Positions 42,086-52,180 of a stretch of DNA of 64,000 nt are shown here, one piece after another; position 1 is the stretch's first letter, and each line of letters opens with the position of its first letter. Both the position numbers and the translations under genes were made by a program. Origin of the DNA: Comamonas terrigena NBRC 13299 (GTDB taxonomy: Bacteria > Pseudomonadota > Gammaproteobacteria > Burkholderiales > Burkholderiaceae_C); NCBI RefSeq assembly GCF_006740045.1, contig NZ_AP019749.1, forward strand, positions 1,073,001 through 1,137,000, read 5' to 3'. Below the pieces are notes generated by a model, which saw only the letters and a program-made list of their open reading frames with translations, had not been told where the DNA came from and ran no database searches.

Positions 42086-43522
42086 TCATTCTTCCTTGGT
42101 TTCTGCGGGGCGCTCGGTCAGGGTCTTGCTGACCTTCACCGACTTGCCTTGCAGCTGGTTCAGCGCCTGGCGCAGCTGGAAGTCCTTGTCGGAGCCGAAC
42201 TCCGGCAGGCGGCGCTCGGAAGCCGGCTTCTTGGCCTCTTCTTCCAGGCGCTTGCGGGCTTCTTCACGGGCTTTCTCGCGGGCTTCGTCCTTGACTTCCT
42301 CACCCTGGCCGCTGGACAGGTGCTTTTCCAGATCGGCTTCGCGCATGCGCAGCGCCGCATACATATCGCCCTCGGCGGTTTCGTCCACCATCACATCGGG
42401 CACGATACCCTTGGCCTGGATGGATTTGCCGCTGGGCGTGTAGTAGCGGGCCGTGGTCAGCTTCAGGCCTGTGTCCGGACCCAGGGGGCGCACGGTCTGC
42501 ACCGAGCCCTTGCCGAAGGTCTGGCTGCCCATGATGGTGGCGCGGTGGTGGTCCTGCAGCGCACCGGCGACGATTTCGCTGGCGGACGCCGAGCCTTCGT
42601 TGACCAGCACCACCAGCGGTACCTTCTTCAGTGCGGCGGGCAGGCGCTGCAGCGGATCACCCTGGCCGCGGCGGGCGTAGAACTCGGGGTCGGCCTTGAA
42701 GGTGGCCTTGCTTTCCTGCAGCTGGCCGTTGGTGCTGACCACGGTCACGCCCTGGGGCAGGAAGGCAGACGAAATCGCCACGGCCGCATCCAGCAAACCG
42801 CCCGGGTCATTGCGCAGGTCCAGCACCAGGCCCTTGAGCTGGGGGTCCTGCTTGTAGATTTCTTCGACCTTGCGCACAAAGTCGTCCACCGTGCGTTCCT
42901 GGAACTGGCTCAGGCGGATCCAGCCGTAACCGGGCTCGATCAGCTTGCCCTTGACGGACTGGGTCTTGATCTCTTCGCGCGTGATGGTCACCGGAAAGCT
43001 GCGGCTCTCGTCCTTGCGCAGAATGGTCAAGGTCACCTTGGTGTTGGGCTCGCCGCGCATGCGCTTGACCGCATCGTTCAGCGACAGGCCCTTGACCGCG
43101 GTTTCGTCGATCTTGGTGATCAGGTCGTTGGTCTTCAGGCCGGCGCGGTCGGCCGGGGAGCCTTCGATCGGGGAGACGATCTTGATCAGACCGTCTTCCT
43201 GCGTGATCTCGATGCCCACGCCCACAAAGCGGCCCGACGTGCCTTCGCGGAATTCCTTGAAGGACTTCTTGTCGAAGTACTGCGAGTGCGGATCCAGACT
43301 GGCCACCATGCCGGAGATGGCATCGGTGATCAGTTTCTTGTCATCGACCTGCTCGACATAGTCGGTTTTGACGATGCCGAACACTGCGGACAGCTGCTGG
43401 ATCTCTTCTAGCGGCAGCGGCGTCATGGCGCCGCGCGCCACGGTCTGCAGCGATACCGTGGTCAGTGCACCAGCCAGTGCGCCCACCGATACCCATCCAG
43501 CAATTTTCAGTTTTTGGCCCAT
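42086..43522 (-). CDS. S41-family C-terminal processing peptidase
   Basis: The 478-residue protease has an N-terminal membrane or signal segment (MGQKLKIAGWVSVGALAGALTTV), a PDZ domain (about 85-165: IEITQEDGLIKIVSPIEGSPADRAGLKTNDLI) and the S41 catalytic core. The catalytic dyad is the Ser in NEGSASASEIVAGAL and the Lys in SQTFGKGSVQT. The C terminus is a long Lys/Glu/Arg-rich helix. It cleaves periplasmic proteins near their C termini. The ATG at 43522 is preferred to an upstream in-frame start at 43546. Confidence 0.94.
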   Translation of the reverse strand: MGQKLKIAGWVSVGALAGALTTVSLQTVARGAMTPLPLEEIQQLSAVFGIVKTDYVEQVDDKKLITDAISGMVASLDPHSQYFDKKSFKEFREGTSGRFVGVGIEITQEDGLIKIVSPIEGSPADRAGLKTNDLITKIDETAVKGLSLNDAVKRMRGEPNTKVTLTILRKDESRSFPVTITREEIKTQSVKGKLIEPGYGWIRLSQFQERTVDDFVRKVEEIYKQDPQLKGLVLDLRNDPGGLLDAAVAISSAFLPQGVTVVSTNGQLQESKATFKADPEFYARRGQGDPLQRLPAALKKVPLVVLVNEGSASASEIVAGALQDHHRATIMGSQTFGKGSVQTVRPLGPDTGLKLTTARYYTPSGKSIQAKGIVPDVMVDETAEGDMYAALRMREADLEKHLSSGQGEEVKDEAREKAREEARKRLEEEAKKPASERRLPEFGSDKDFQLRQALNQLQGKSVKVSKTLTERPAETKEE

Positions 43523-43626
43523 AGATCCATACCTTTGACACAGCAATATACACCGGGGGCCTTGGCCCTTTGGGGGTCTGGGGTCCGAACCCGGTGCAGA
43601 TACCTAGAGCGTGGTGCGGCCCCGCG

Positions 43627-44370
43627 TCAGGCCTTGCCCTGGGCGGCCACGGCAGCGGCGGCCTTGGCAGCGGCTTCGGCGTCACCCAGGTAGTAGCTGC
43701 GGATGGGCTTGAGGTTGGCGTCCAGCTCGTACACCAGGGGGATGCCGTTGGGCACGTTCACGCCCACGATGGCGTCATCGGCAATATTGTCCAGGTACTT
43801 GATCAGCGCACGGATGGAGTTGCCGTGGGCGGCCAGCACCACGCGCTTGCCGGCCAGGATGGCGGGGGCCAGGGCGTCGTTCCAGAACGGCACCACGCGG
43901 GCCACGGTGTCCTTCAGGCACTCGGTCAGCGGAATCTGCTCGGGCTGCAGCTCGGCGTAGCGGCGGTCGCCGCGTTCGCTGCGGGGGTCGGTGGCTTCCA
44001 GGGCGGGTGGCGGCACGTCGTAGCTGCGGCGCCATTGCAGCACCTGGGCCTCGCCGTACTGCTTGGCCATGTCGGCCTTGTTCAGACCCTGCAGGCCGCC
44101 GTAGTGGCGCTCGTTCAGGCGCCAGCTGTGTTCCACCGGCAGCCAGGTGCGGTCCATCTCGTCCAGGGTGTGCCACAGCGTGCGGGTGGCGCGCTTGAGC
44201 ATGCTGGTGAAAGCCAGGTCGAAGTCATAGCCTTCGGCCTTGAGCAGACGGCCTGCGTTCTTGGCCTGTTCCACGCCAGTGTCGGTCAGGTCCACATCGG
44301 TCCAGCCGGTGAAACGGTTCTCGAGGTTCCAGGTGGATTCTCCGTGGCGGATCAAAACGAGCTTGTACAT
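43627..44370 (-). CDS. gpmA: 2,3-bisphosphoglycerate-dependent phosphoglycerate mutase
   Basis: The 247-residue enzyme has the phospho-His motif LIRHGES (His9), the [19 protein letters not shown] and [12 protein letters not shown] regions, the second histidine in [16 protein letters not shown] and the family ending [10 protein letters not shown]. It interconverts 3- and 2-phosphoglycerate in glycolysis. The C terminus has an Ala/Lys tail. The ATG at 44370 gives the canonical start; the longer frame to 44862 overlaps the divergent rhodanese gene. Confidence 0.96.
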   Translation of the reverse strand: MYKLVLIRHGESTWNLENRFTGWTDVDLTDTGVEQAKNAGRLLKAEGYDFDLAFTSMLKRATRTLWHTLDEMDRTWLPVEHSWRLNERHYGGLQGLNKADMAKQYGEAQVLQWRRSYDVPPPALEATDPRSERGDRRYAELQPEQIPLTECLKDTVARVVPFWNDALAPAILAGKRVVLAAHGNSIRALIKYLDNIADDAIVGVNVPNGIPLVYELDANLKPIRSYYLGDAEAAAKAAAAVAAQGKA

Positions 44371-44539
44371 GGGGTCCCTTGGCGCTTCACGCGCGCTGCA
44401 AACAAAGAAGTGGGCGGATCGTCGAAAAGCCACGATTTTAGGCCGCCCGGACCGCCCTTGGCAGCAGTCAAGCCCGTGCGCGGGGGCAGGCCGGGGAACT
44501 CCCCCTAGAATTGCGCGGTTTGCTATCCCGAGGATTGAC

Positions 44540-44947
44540 GTGCAATTTTTCATCGAGAACTGGTATTTGTTCCTGCTGGCCATTGGTTCCGGCGCACTGC
44601 TGATGGTGCCTGCCCTCAAGGGTGCGGGCGCTGGCAGCCTGACTCCGGCCGACGCCGTGCAGCGCATCAACCGCGAAAAAGCGGTGGTCGTCGATGTGCG
44701 CGAGGCCGAGGAATATGTGACCGGCCACATCACCAACGCCAAGAACATCCCCCTGGCCCAGCTGGACGAGCGCCTGCCCCAGGTGGCCAAGAACAAGTCT
44801 GTTCCCGTGGTGCTGGTCTGCGAGAAGGGCGCCCGCGCCGTGCGTGCCGAAGCCATGGCCAAGAAGCTGGGCTATGAAAAGGCCCAGGCCCTGGCCGGTG
44901 GCATGAAGGGCTGGCGCGATGCCGGCATGCCGGTTGTAAAGGCCTGA
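44540..44947 (+). CDS. membrane-anchored rhodanese-like protein
   Basis: The 135-residue protein has an N-terminal membrane helix (about 5-25) followed by a single rhodanese domain (about 35-133) with active-site Cys in LVCEKGARA and the [13 protein letters not shown] motif. It probably carries sulfur or a redox thiol at the membrane. Only a GTG (44540) fits as the start, at [13 protein letters not shown]. It opens the group rhodanese-grxC-secB-gpsA, a common arrangement in betaproteobacteria. Confidence 0.9.
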   Translation: MQFFIENWYLFLLAIGSGALLMVPALKGAGAGSLTPADAVQRINREKAVVVDVREAEEYVTGHITNAKNIPLAQLDERLPQVAKNKSVPVVLVCEKGARAVRAEAMAKKLGYEKAQALAGGMKGWRDAGMPVVKA

Positions 44948-45029
44948 TCCGCCCCCATATAGAGCGGATATGCAGCCGGGGCTCCCCCTGCGGACCGGTT
45001 GCAGCCCCTACCACCGAGGAGAGATTTCC

Positions 45030-45287
45030 ATGCAAGCCGTCAAGATGTACACCACTGCCGTGTGCCCGTACTGCATCCGTGCCAAGCAGATCCTGAAGTC
45101 CAAGGGCGTGGAGCAGATCGAGGAAGTGCGCATCGACACCGACCCCGTTGCCCGCGACCACATGATGCAGTCCACCGGACGCCGCACGGTGCCGCAGATC
45201 TATATCGGCGACACCCATGTGGGCGGTTGCGACGATCTGATGGCGCTGGATGCCAAGGGCGGTCTGCTGCCCCTGCTCAACGCCTGA
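45030..45287 (+). CDS. grxC: glutaredoxin 3
   Basis: The 85-residue protein has the dithiol active site CPYC (residues 12-15), the cis-Pro loop TVPQIYIG and the GGCDDL motif that binds glutathione. It reduces disulfides and glutathione mixed disulfides in the cytoplasm. The start at 45030 follows GAGGAGAG. It precedes secB, with a terminator hairpin between. Confidence 0.96.
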   Translation: MQAVKMYTTAVCPYCIRAKQILKSKGVEQIEEVRIDTDPVARDHMMQSTGRRTVPQIYIGDTHVGGCDDLMALDAKGGLLPLLNA

Positions 45288-45340
45288 TCCCTGTGGCGTG
45301 CCCATGCCCAGCCAGACCGCCACTGCATAATGCACGCCAC

Positions 45341-45376
45341 GCCCGCTGCGCAGCCTCTGCGCCGGCGGGCTTTTTT
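45341..45376 (+). terminator. rho-independent terminator of grxC
   Basis: GCCCGC...GGCGGGC forms the outer stem with GCGCAG/CTGCGC inside, followed by six T residues at 45371-45376. It lies between grxC and secB. Confidence 0.82.
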
Positions 45377-45415
45377 GTATAGCTCCGGTTGCTGTAGACC
45401 TGAAAGACTGACTCC

Positions 45416-45874
45416 ATGTCCGAACAAGAAAACCCCGTGTTCCAAATCCAGCGCGTGTACCTGAAGGACCTGTCGCTGGAACAACCGAACTCGCCCGCCA
45501 TCCTGCTGGAACAGACCCAGCCCAGCGTCGACATCCAGCTGGGTGTGGAAGCCACCCCTGTGGCCGAAGGCATCTTTGAAGTGGCCGTGACTGCCACCGT
45601 GCAGACCAAGATCGAAGACAAGACCGTGTTCCTGGTGGAAGCCAAGCAGGCCGGCATCTTCGAAATCCGCGGCATCCCCGAAGAACAAATGGGTGGCGTG
45701 ATCGGCGTGGCCTGCCCGCAGATCATCTATCCCTACCTGCGCGGCAACGTGGCAGACATCGTGACCCGCGCTGGCTTCCCGCCCGTGCACCTCGCGGAAA
45801 TCAACTTCCAGGCCATGTACGAGCAGCAAGCCGCTGCCCAAGCCGCTCAGGCCGACGGCGCACTGCCCCAGTAA
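45416..45874 (+). CDS. secB: protein-export chaperone SecB
   Basis: The 152-residue protein has the SecB signatures [78 protein letters not shown] and an acidic/Gln-Ala tail. It keeps preproteins unfolded and hands them to SecA. The start is the ATG at 45416. It has its own terminator at 45923. Confidence 0.97.
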   Translation: MSEQENPVFQIQRVYLKDLSLEQPNSPAILLEQTQPSVDIQLGVEATPVAEGIFEVAVTATVQTKIEDKTVFLVEAKQAGIFEIRGIPEEQMGGVIGVACPQIIYPYLRGNVADIVTRAGFPPVHLAEINFQAMYEQQAAAQAAQADGALPQ

Positions 45875-45922
45875 GCACCGCAGGCAGGCGGCCCTGGTGC
45901 CGCGCGCCGATGTGCTCTGGAC

Positions 45923-45946
45923 AAAGAGGCCCTGCGGGGCCTCTTT
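45923..45946 (+). terminator. rho-independent terminator of secB
   Basis: AAAGAGGCCC and GGGCCTCTTT form a 10-bp stem with loop TGCG. It shares its core with the rsmD terminator at 35331. Confidence 0.85.
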
Positions 45947-46144
45947 GCATTGGGGCATGCCGTTACCCGGTTGCCTTGCTCCGGGTTCGGATAACTTTCG
46001 GATACCTGTGGCCTGCTGCGCCGCACCAAGGCGGGTGTGCCAGCGCGTACCATGCAGGCTGCATGTCCCGTGCTGCGCTGCAGCGCCGGGAAAGAAAAAA
46101 CCTTCAAAGTGCCGCTCAAGCCTATGGAAACTGCACAAGCAGCT

Positions 46145-47134
46145 ATGAAAATCACAGTGATTGGCGCCGGAGCCTGGGGCACGGCCATGGCGATGTCGGC
46201 CGCCGCCCACCCCGCCGGCCACCAGGTGTGCCTGTGGGCACGCGATGCCGTGCAGGCCCGGGAGATGCACGACAGCCGCCAGAACATGCGCTATCTGCCG
46301 GGCCTGGCGTTTGCGCCGGGCCTGCAGGTGGTGCAGGGCGATGCCCTGGATGCCGTGGCCGACGCCGAGCTGGTCATCATTGGCACGCCCATGGCCGCAT
46401 TGCGCGAATGGCTGCAGCGGCTGCAGCATCTGCATGCGCCCGTGGCCTGGTTGTGCAAGGGCTTTGAAGCCGGTACCGGCCTGATGCCGCACGAGGTCTG
46501 CGCCGAGGTGGCGCCCCAGCTGCGCTGCGGTGCCCTGAGCGGTCCCAGCTTTGCGCAGGAGGTGGCGCGCAGCCAGCCTTCGGCCCTGGTGGCCGCCAGC
46601 CGCGATGCCGGCGTGCGCCATACGCTGGTGGAGGCACTGCACAGCCCTTCGCTGCGCGTGTACGGCAACGATGACATCGTCGGGGTGGAAGTGGGCGGCG
46701 CCGTGAAGAACGTGATGGCCATTGCCTCGGGTCTGTGCGACGGCCTGGAGCTGGGACTGAATGCCCGCGCCGCGCTGTTGACCCGCGGCCTGGCCGAGAT
46801 GACACGCCTGGGCGTGGCCCTGGGCGCCCGGGCCGACACCTTCATGGGTCTGTCGGGTCTGGGGGACCTGATGCTGACGGCCACCGGCGACCTGTCACGC
46901 AACCGCAAGGTGGGCCTGCTGCTGGCCAGCGGCATGGGCCTGGCCCAGGCTGTGGAGTCACTGGGCCATGTGGCCGAAGGCGTGTACAGCGCCCGCACCG
47001 TGCTGGCCCGCGCCCAGGCCTTGGGTGTGGACATGCCGATTGCGGCGACCGTGGTCGACCTGCTGGACGGCAAGGTGGCACCGGCCCAGGCTGTGCACCG
47101 CCTGATGGAGCGCGACCCGAAGCAGGAGCGCTGA
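46145..47134 (+). CDS. gpsA: NAD(P)H-dependent glycerol-3-phosphate dehydrogenase
   Basis: The 329-residue enzyme has the Rossmann motif [24 protein letters not shown], catalytic Lys in [35 protein letters not shown] and the ending region [24 protein letters not shown]. It makes sn-glycerol-3-phosphate for phospholipids. The ATG at 46145 (MKITVIG) is preferred; an in-frame ATG at 46124 would add seven residues. It lies downstream of secB but about 270 bp away. Confidence 0.96.
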   Translation: MKITVIGAGAWGTAMAMSAAAHPAGHQVCLWARDAVQAREMHDSRQNMRYLPGLAFAPGLQVVQGDALDAVADAELVIIGTPMAALREWLQRLQHLHAPVAWLCKGFEAGTGLMPHEVCAEVAPQLRCGALSGPSFAQEVARSQPSALVAASRDAGVRHTLVEALHSPSLRVYGNDDIVGVEVGGAVKNVMAIASGLCDGLELGLNARAALLTRGLAEMTRLGVALGARADTFMGLSGLGDLMLTATGDLSRNRKVGLLLASGMGLAQAVESLGHVAEGVYSARTVLARAQALGVDMPIAATVVDLLDGKVAPAQAVHRLMERDPKQER

Positions 47135-47177
47135 GCCGCTGGCCGACCCCGCGCAGGTGGACGGCGCTCCATAGACT

Positions 47178-47214
47178 GAACGGCCTGGCATCTGCGCAGG
47201 CCGTTCGCTTTTTT
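47178..47214 (+). terminator. rho-independent terminator of gpsA
   Basis: GAACGGCCTG and CAGGCCGTTC form a perfect 10-bp stem with a 9-base loop, followed by GC and six T residues. Confidence 0.88.
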
Positions 47215-47252
47215 GCCAGGGCGGGGCGCTGCGGCGCATGCGCACCAGCGGC

Positions 47253-48215
<963 letters not shown>

Positions 48216-48530
48216 AGGGGTCTCCAGTCAGGGAAGGGCAGATATTGCGTACCCATGGTACACAGGGGCTTACCACCAAAAGCTATGAATAAATGAGCTG
48301 AACACACAGCTGCAAGAGCGTGTGGGCCATGTTCCTATCCAGGTGCTGCAGCCATTCTGGCGCTGTCGCCACCCCAGTACGTATCGCCTGCAGGACAGCC
48401 CGCAGCCGCTGGCGGCGAGGGCGGCAGGGGTATGCAAAAAAGCCACCCGAAGGTGGCTGAAGTGCATTCACAGCGCCGTGGCCTGTCGTCCCACCAGGTG
48501 GTGCAGCACGGCAGGCCGGGCGGTCAGGGT
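48216..48530. other. 315-bp intergenic region between the aldo/keto reductase and lysA
   Basis: Apart from the lysA terminator at 48435-48458 and presumed promoter DNA for the reductase near 48216-48310, which is AT-richer, I see no gene here. Confidence 0.5.
48435..48458 (-). terminator. rho-independent terminator of lysA
   Basis: On the minus strand AGCCACC and GGTGGCT form a short stem with a CTTCG-type loop, followed by a T-run (plus-strand AAAAAA at 48436). Confidence 0.85.
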
Positions 48531-49778
48531 TTACAGGCCCAGTTCGAGCGCCAGCAACTGGTCCACGGTCTGGCGGCGGCGAATCAGGCGGGCCTGGCCT
48601 GCGTCGACCAGCACCTCGGCCGCCAGCGGCCGGGTGTTGTAGTTGCTGGACATGGAGCTGCCGTAGGCGCCCGTGTCGTGGATCACCAGCAGATCGCCTA
48701 CGCTGGCACCGGCCAGGCTGCGGGGCAGCACCACGCCGCCGTCGCCCTGGGTGAAGACATCGCCCGATTCGCACAGCGGGCCGGCCACCACGCTGTCCTG
48801 TGCGGGCAGTTGCTGGCCGTCACGGCGCAGCACGTCCATGCCGTGGTAGCTGCCGTACATGCTGGGGCGCATCAGTTCGTTGAAGCCGGTGTCGACCAGC
48901 ACGAAGTGGTTGCTGCCCGCGTTCTTGGTGGCACGCACGGTGCCCAGCAGCACGCCGGATTCTGCGACCAGGAAGCGGCCGGGCTCCAGCTCCAGACCCA
49001 GACGGTGGCCCACGATGGTTTCGGCCTGCTGGCGTGCCGCATTCCACAGGCCGTGGTAGTGCGCGGTGTCGATGGTGGCATCGCCCGCCTTGTAGGGGAT
49101 GGACAGGCCGCCGCCTGCGGAAATCGCATGCAGGTCCACGCCGGCCGCCTTGGTGCGTTCCACCAGCTTGACCATGGCGCCGCAGACTTCCTGCAGGTGG
49201 CCGTAGTCCACGCCCGAGCCGATGTGCATGTGCAGGCCGGCAAGCACCAGGCCGCCGGTCTTGATGGCTTCCAGCGCCGCTTCCAGCTCGCTGTGCCAGA
49301 TGCCGTGCTTGCTGTGCTCGCCGCCGGTATTGGTCTTGTTGCTGTGGCCGTGGCCGAAACCGGGGTTGATGCGCAACCACACATGGTGGCCCTTGGATGC
49401 TGCGGCCAGCTGGTGCAGCATGTCGATGGAGCCGGCGTTCACGGGCACCTGGTGTTCCACCACGGTGGCCAGCGTGGCTTCGTCCATCACATCGGCGGTG
49501 AAGACGATGTCGGCCGGTTCGCCAAAGCCCGGTGTGAAACCGGCGGCCAGAGCGCGCAGGATCTCGCCGCGCGAGACGGCGTCCACCTTCACGCCCTGCT
49601 CGCGCATCAGCTGGAGGATGTGGATGTTGGAGCAGGCCTTCTGGGCAAAGCGCACGGTGTCAAAGGCCTGGAGCTGGGTAATGCGCTCGCGGATGGTGGC
49701 GGCGTCATACACCCACAGCGGCGTGCCGAATTCGTCGGCCAGGGCCCACAGCTGGGCGGGGGAAAAAGGGTTGCTCAT
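48531..49778 (-). CDS. lysA: diaminopimelate decarboxylase
   Basis: The 415-residue PLP enzyme of the alanine racemase-like fold has the PLP-lysine region VRFAQKACSNIHILQ, the HMHIGSGVDYGHL motif, the Gly-rich phosphate site SAGGGLSIPY and PLCESGDVF near the C-terminal active site. It converts meso-diaminopimelate to lysine. The ATG at 49778 (MSNPFSPAQLW) is preferred to an upstream in-frame start. It is divergent from a LysR-type regulator, the classical lysR/lysA arrangement. Confidence 0.96.
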   Translation of the reverse strand: MSNPFSPAQLWALADEFGTPLWVYDAATIRERITQLQAFDTVRFAQKACSNIHILQLMREQGVKVDAVSRGEILRALAAGFTPGFGEPADIVFTADVMDEATLATVVEHQVPVNAGSIDMLHQLAAASKGHHVWLRINPGFGHGHSNKTNTGGEHSKHGIWHSELEAALEAIKTGGLVLAGLHMHIGSGVDYGHLQEVCGAMVKLVERTKAAGVDLHAISAGGGLSIPYKAGDATIDTAHYHGLWNAARQQAETIVGHRLGLELEPGRFLVAESGVLLGTVRATKNAGSNHFVLVDTGFNELMRPSMYGSYHGMDVLRRDGQQLPAQDSVVAGPLCESGDVFTQGDGGVVLPRSLAGASVGDLLVIHDTGAYGSSMSSNYNTRPLAAEVLVDAGQARLIRRRQTVDQLLALELGL

Positions 49779-49916
49779 GGTCTGGATACTCTGCAATGGA
49801 TAGCGGCTTTGGCGCACAGGAGGGTGTGCGTGCGGTGCGGGCAAGATGGGCCATCCGGCACGGTGGCCCACCCCTTGGACGCAGAGAATGCCGCAGTGGG
49901 TGTATTTGGTCTAATG

Positions 49917-49932
49917 CTTTGTTGTGGCAAAG
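49917..49932. promoter_or_regulatory. candidate LysR-type operator in the lysA/lysR divergent region
   Basis: CTTTG-TTGTGG-CAAAG is an inverted repeat about 30 bp before the lysR start and about 140 bp from lysA. AT-rich DNA (CATTCATATTTGATATG) follows. The fit to the T-N11-A rule for LysR sites is loose, so the assignment is tentative. Confidence 0.4.
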
Positions 49933-49964
49933 TCATTCATATTTGATATGCATTGCCCGCCACC

Positions 49965-50948
49965 ATGCCCCGTTCACCAGCCCCCTATGCGCCATTCGCT
50001 GCATCTGCGTCCGGCGCCGCCTCCGACCACGCCGGAATTGCGCCTCGCATTGCCCACCGCCACATCGAGGTGTTCCGGGCGGTGATGCTGGCCGGCGGCG
50101 TCACCGGTGCGGCGCGCCTGCTGTTCACCAGCCAGCCGACCGTCAGCCGGGAGCTGGCGCGGCTGGAGCAATTGCTGGGCTATGCGCTGTTCGAGCGTGC
50201 CCAGGGCCGGCTGCGCCCTACGGCGCGGGCACTGGCGCTGTGGGCCGAGGTGCAGCGCAGCTGGCAGGGGCTGGAGCGCGTGGTCGACCGGGCGCTGGAG
50301 CTGGGCCAGGCCCAGGGTGCCCATGTGCGCGTGCTGTGCCTGCCGGCGCTCAGCCATGCGCTACTGCCCGGCGCGCTGGCACGCTTGCAGGCCCTGCAAG
50401 GGGCGGTGCCGGTGAGCATCACCACCCAGGAAGGGCCGCTGCTGCAGGAGTGGATGGCTGCACAGCGCTTTGACCTGGGGCTGGCCGAGCTTGCCGATGC
50501 CCCACCCGGCACGCGCAGCCTGCCGCTGCCGGCGCTGGACGAGGTGGCGGTGCTGCCCGCCGCCCACCCGCTGGTGCAGCAGCCGGTGCTGGCGGCGCAG
50601 GATTTTGCCGGCCAGCCCTTCATCAGTCTGGCGCGGGACGACCCGTACCGCCAGCAGATCGATGCGGTATTTACCCAGGCGGGCGTGGAGCGCCAGCTGG
50701 GGCTGGAGACGGCCAGCGCGGTCTCGGTCTGCGCGCTGGTGCAGCAGGGGCTGGGCGTGGCCATCGTCAATCCCTACACCGCCCAGGCCTGTGCCGGGCC
50801 GCAACTGGTGGTGCGCCCGCTGGCCTTCGCCATTCCCTACCAGGTGCATGTGCTGCTGCCGCTGCACCGCCCGGCCGAGCCTGCGGTGGATGCGCTGGTG
50901 GCCGCCTTGCAGCACACGGCGCAGGCGCTGCAGCCATCCGCCGGTTGA
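49965..50948 (+). CDS. lysR: LysR-type transcriptional regulator of lysA
   Basis: The 327-residue protein has the N-terminal winged helix (HRHIEVFRAVMLAGGVTGAARLLFTSQPTVSRELARLEQLLGYALFER) and a periplasmic-binding-protein-like effector domain. Its position divergent from lysA makes it the likely activator of lysA responding to diaminopimelate and lysine. An N-terminal Ala/Pro-rich stretch of about 35 residues precedes the helix-turn-helix; the ATG at 49965 is the first, and a TTG 12 bp upstream is possible. Confidence 0.85.
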   Translation: MPRSPAPYAPFAASASGAASDHAGIAPRIAHRHIEVFRAVMLAGGVTGAARLLFTSQPTVSRELARLEQLLGYALFERAQGRLRPTARALALWAEVQRSWQGLERVVDRALELGQAQGAHVRVLCLPALSHALLPGALARLQALQGAVPVSITTQEGPLLQEWMAAQRFDLGLAELADAPPGTRSLPLPALDEVAVLPAAHPLVQQPVLAAQDFAGQPFISLARDDPYRQQIDAVFTQAGVERQLGLETASAVSVCALVQQGLGVAIVNPYTAQACAGPQLVVRPLAFAIPYQVHVLLPLHRPAEPAVDALVAALQHTAQALQPSAG

Positions 50949-50953
50949 ACGCC

Positions 50954-51409
50954 TCAGGCGGCGGGGCGCTTGAAGGCCAGCATCTTGGGGCGAAAGCGCT
51001 GCAGCACCTCGCCGCGCTGGTTCTTGGTCTGGCACAGCACGCGGAGCATGGCGCGGTTGGGCTTGGACTGGGAGGGGATGATCTCCACGATCTCGGATTC
51101 CACATGCAGCCGGTCGCCGGGCCGTGTGGGCTGGGGCCAGGCCAGCTCTTCCATGCCGCCGCCGATCACGCCGTCCGCCAGCGGAATGCTCTCGGTCACC
51201 AGGCGCATGCTGATCGATGCCGTGTGCCAGCCGCTGGCCGCCAGACCCTGGAAGAAGGTGTGCTTGGCGGCTTCGGGGTCGAGGTGAAAGACCTGCGGAT
51301 CGAACTGGCGGGCATAGGCAATGATCTGGGCTTCGTCCAGCAGGTGCTCACCGCTGACAAAGGTCTGGCCCACGTACAAATCGTCCAGGTACAGGTTCTT
51401 TTCCGGCAT
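50954..51409 (-). CDS. MaoC-family dehydratase (second copy)
   Basis: The 151-residue hot-dog protein starts MPEKNLYLDDLYVGQTFVSGEH and has FDPQVFHLDPEAAKHTFFQGLAASGWHTASI in the active-site region. The Asp and His of the hydratase motif are partly kept (D-P-Q-V-F-H-L-D). It resembles MaoC proteins linked to acyl-CoA metabolism; the substrate is unknown. It is convergent with lysR with a 5-bp gap. It follows the ABC transporter genes on the same strand, with 84 bp between. Confidence 0.88.
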   Translation of the reverse strand: MPEKNLYLDDLYVGQTFVSGEHLLDEAQIIAYARQFDPQVFHLDPEAAKHTFFQGLAASGWHTASISMRLVTESIPLADGVIGGGMEELAWPQPTRPGDRLHVESEIVEIIPSQSKPNRAMLRVLCQTKNQRGEVLQRFRPKMLAFKRPAA

Positions 51410-51493
51410 GTCGCTCTCCTTGTGGTGAATGCCGGCCAGTATGCAAGGCCGGGCGTGAAGGCCCTGTAGCGCAGGCAGCAGTGCGGGCGCGAA

Positions 51494-52180
51494 TCAGGCG
51501 CGCTGCGCTGGCTGCTGCCGTCCGATGGCCCAGCTCAGCAGATGGAGCAGCGAGCACAGCAGCCAGTACACGCCGCCCACGAACACAAACACCTCGGCCG
51601 GGTTCACCATCAGCCGCGCGTTCACCTGGGTGGAGAGAAACGACAGTTCGCCCACGCCCACGATATAGGCCAGCGAGCTGTCCTTGATCAGCGTGACCCA
51701 CTGGTTGACCAACGACGGCAGCATGGCCGTCAGTGCCTGCGGCAGCACCAGCCAGCGCAGGACCTGCCAGCGGTCCATGCCCAGCGCCCGGCCTGCGTCC
51801 CACTGGCCCTGGGGCACGGCATGGATGCCCGCCGCCACGGCGTGGGCCAGATAGGCTCCGCCGATCAGCGACAGGGCGCACACCACGGACACCGTGCCCG
51901 GCACATCCATGCCGAACAGCATGGGCAGCAGAAAGTAGATCCAGAAGATCAGCATCAGCACGGGAATGGCGCGCAGAAAGCCCAGCATGGTGTGCAAGAG
52001 CGTGGCCCACGGCCCGCTGCCCATGGCCAGTGCAATGCCCAGCACCAGCCCCAGCACGGCCGAGGCCAGACCAGAGGTGGCGCTCAGGATCAAGGTCAGC
52101 AGCGCACCGCCGGGCGGTCCTTCGGGGAAGGTGCCCACCAGCAGGTAGAGCCAGTCGTCGGCCAGTGCCGCCAGGTTCAT
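51494..52180 (-). CDS. polar amino acid ABC transporter permease 2
   Basis: The 228-residue HisM/GlnP-type permease has about five membrane helices and the EAA loop QWDAGRALGMDRWQVLRWLVLPQAL. The ATG at 52180 overlaps the stop of the upstream permease by 4 bp. It forms a heterodimeric membrane channel with the gene at 52177-52959. No ATPase gene accompanies the operon. Confidence 0.92.
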   Translation of the reverse strand: MNLAALADDWLYLLVGTFPEGPPGGALLTLILSATSGLASAVLGLVLGIALAMGSGPWATLLHTMLGFLRAIPVLMLIFWIYFLLPMLFGMDVPGTVSVVCALSLIGGAYLAHAVAAGIHAVPQGQWDAGRALGMDRWQVLRWLVLPQALTAMLPSLVNQWVTLIKDSSLAYIVGVGELSFLSTQVNARLMVNPAEVFVFVGGVYWLLCSLLHLLSWAIGRQQPAQRA

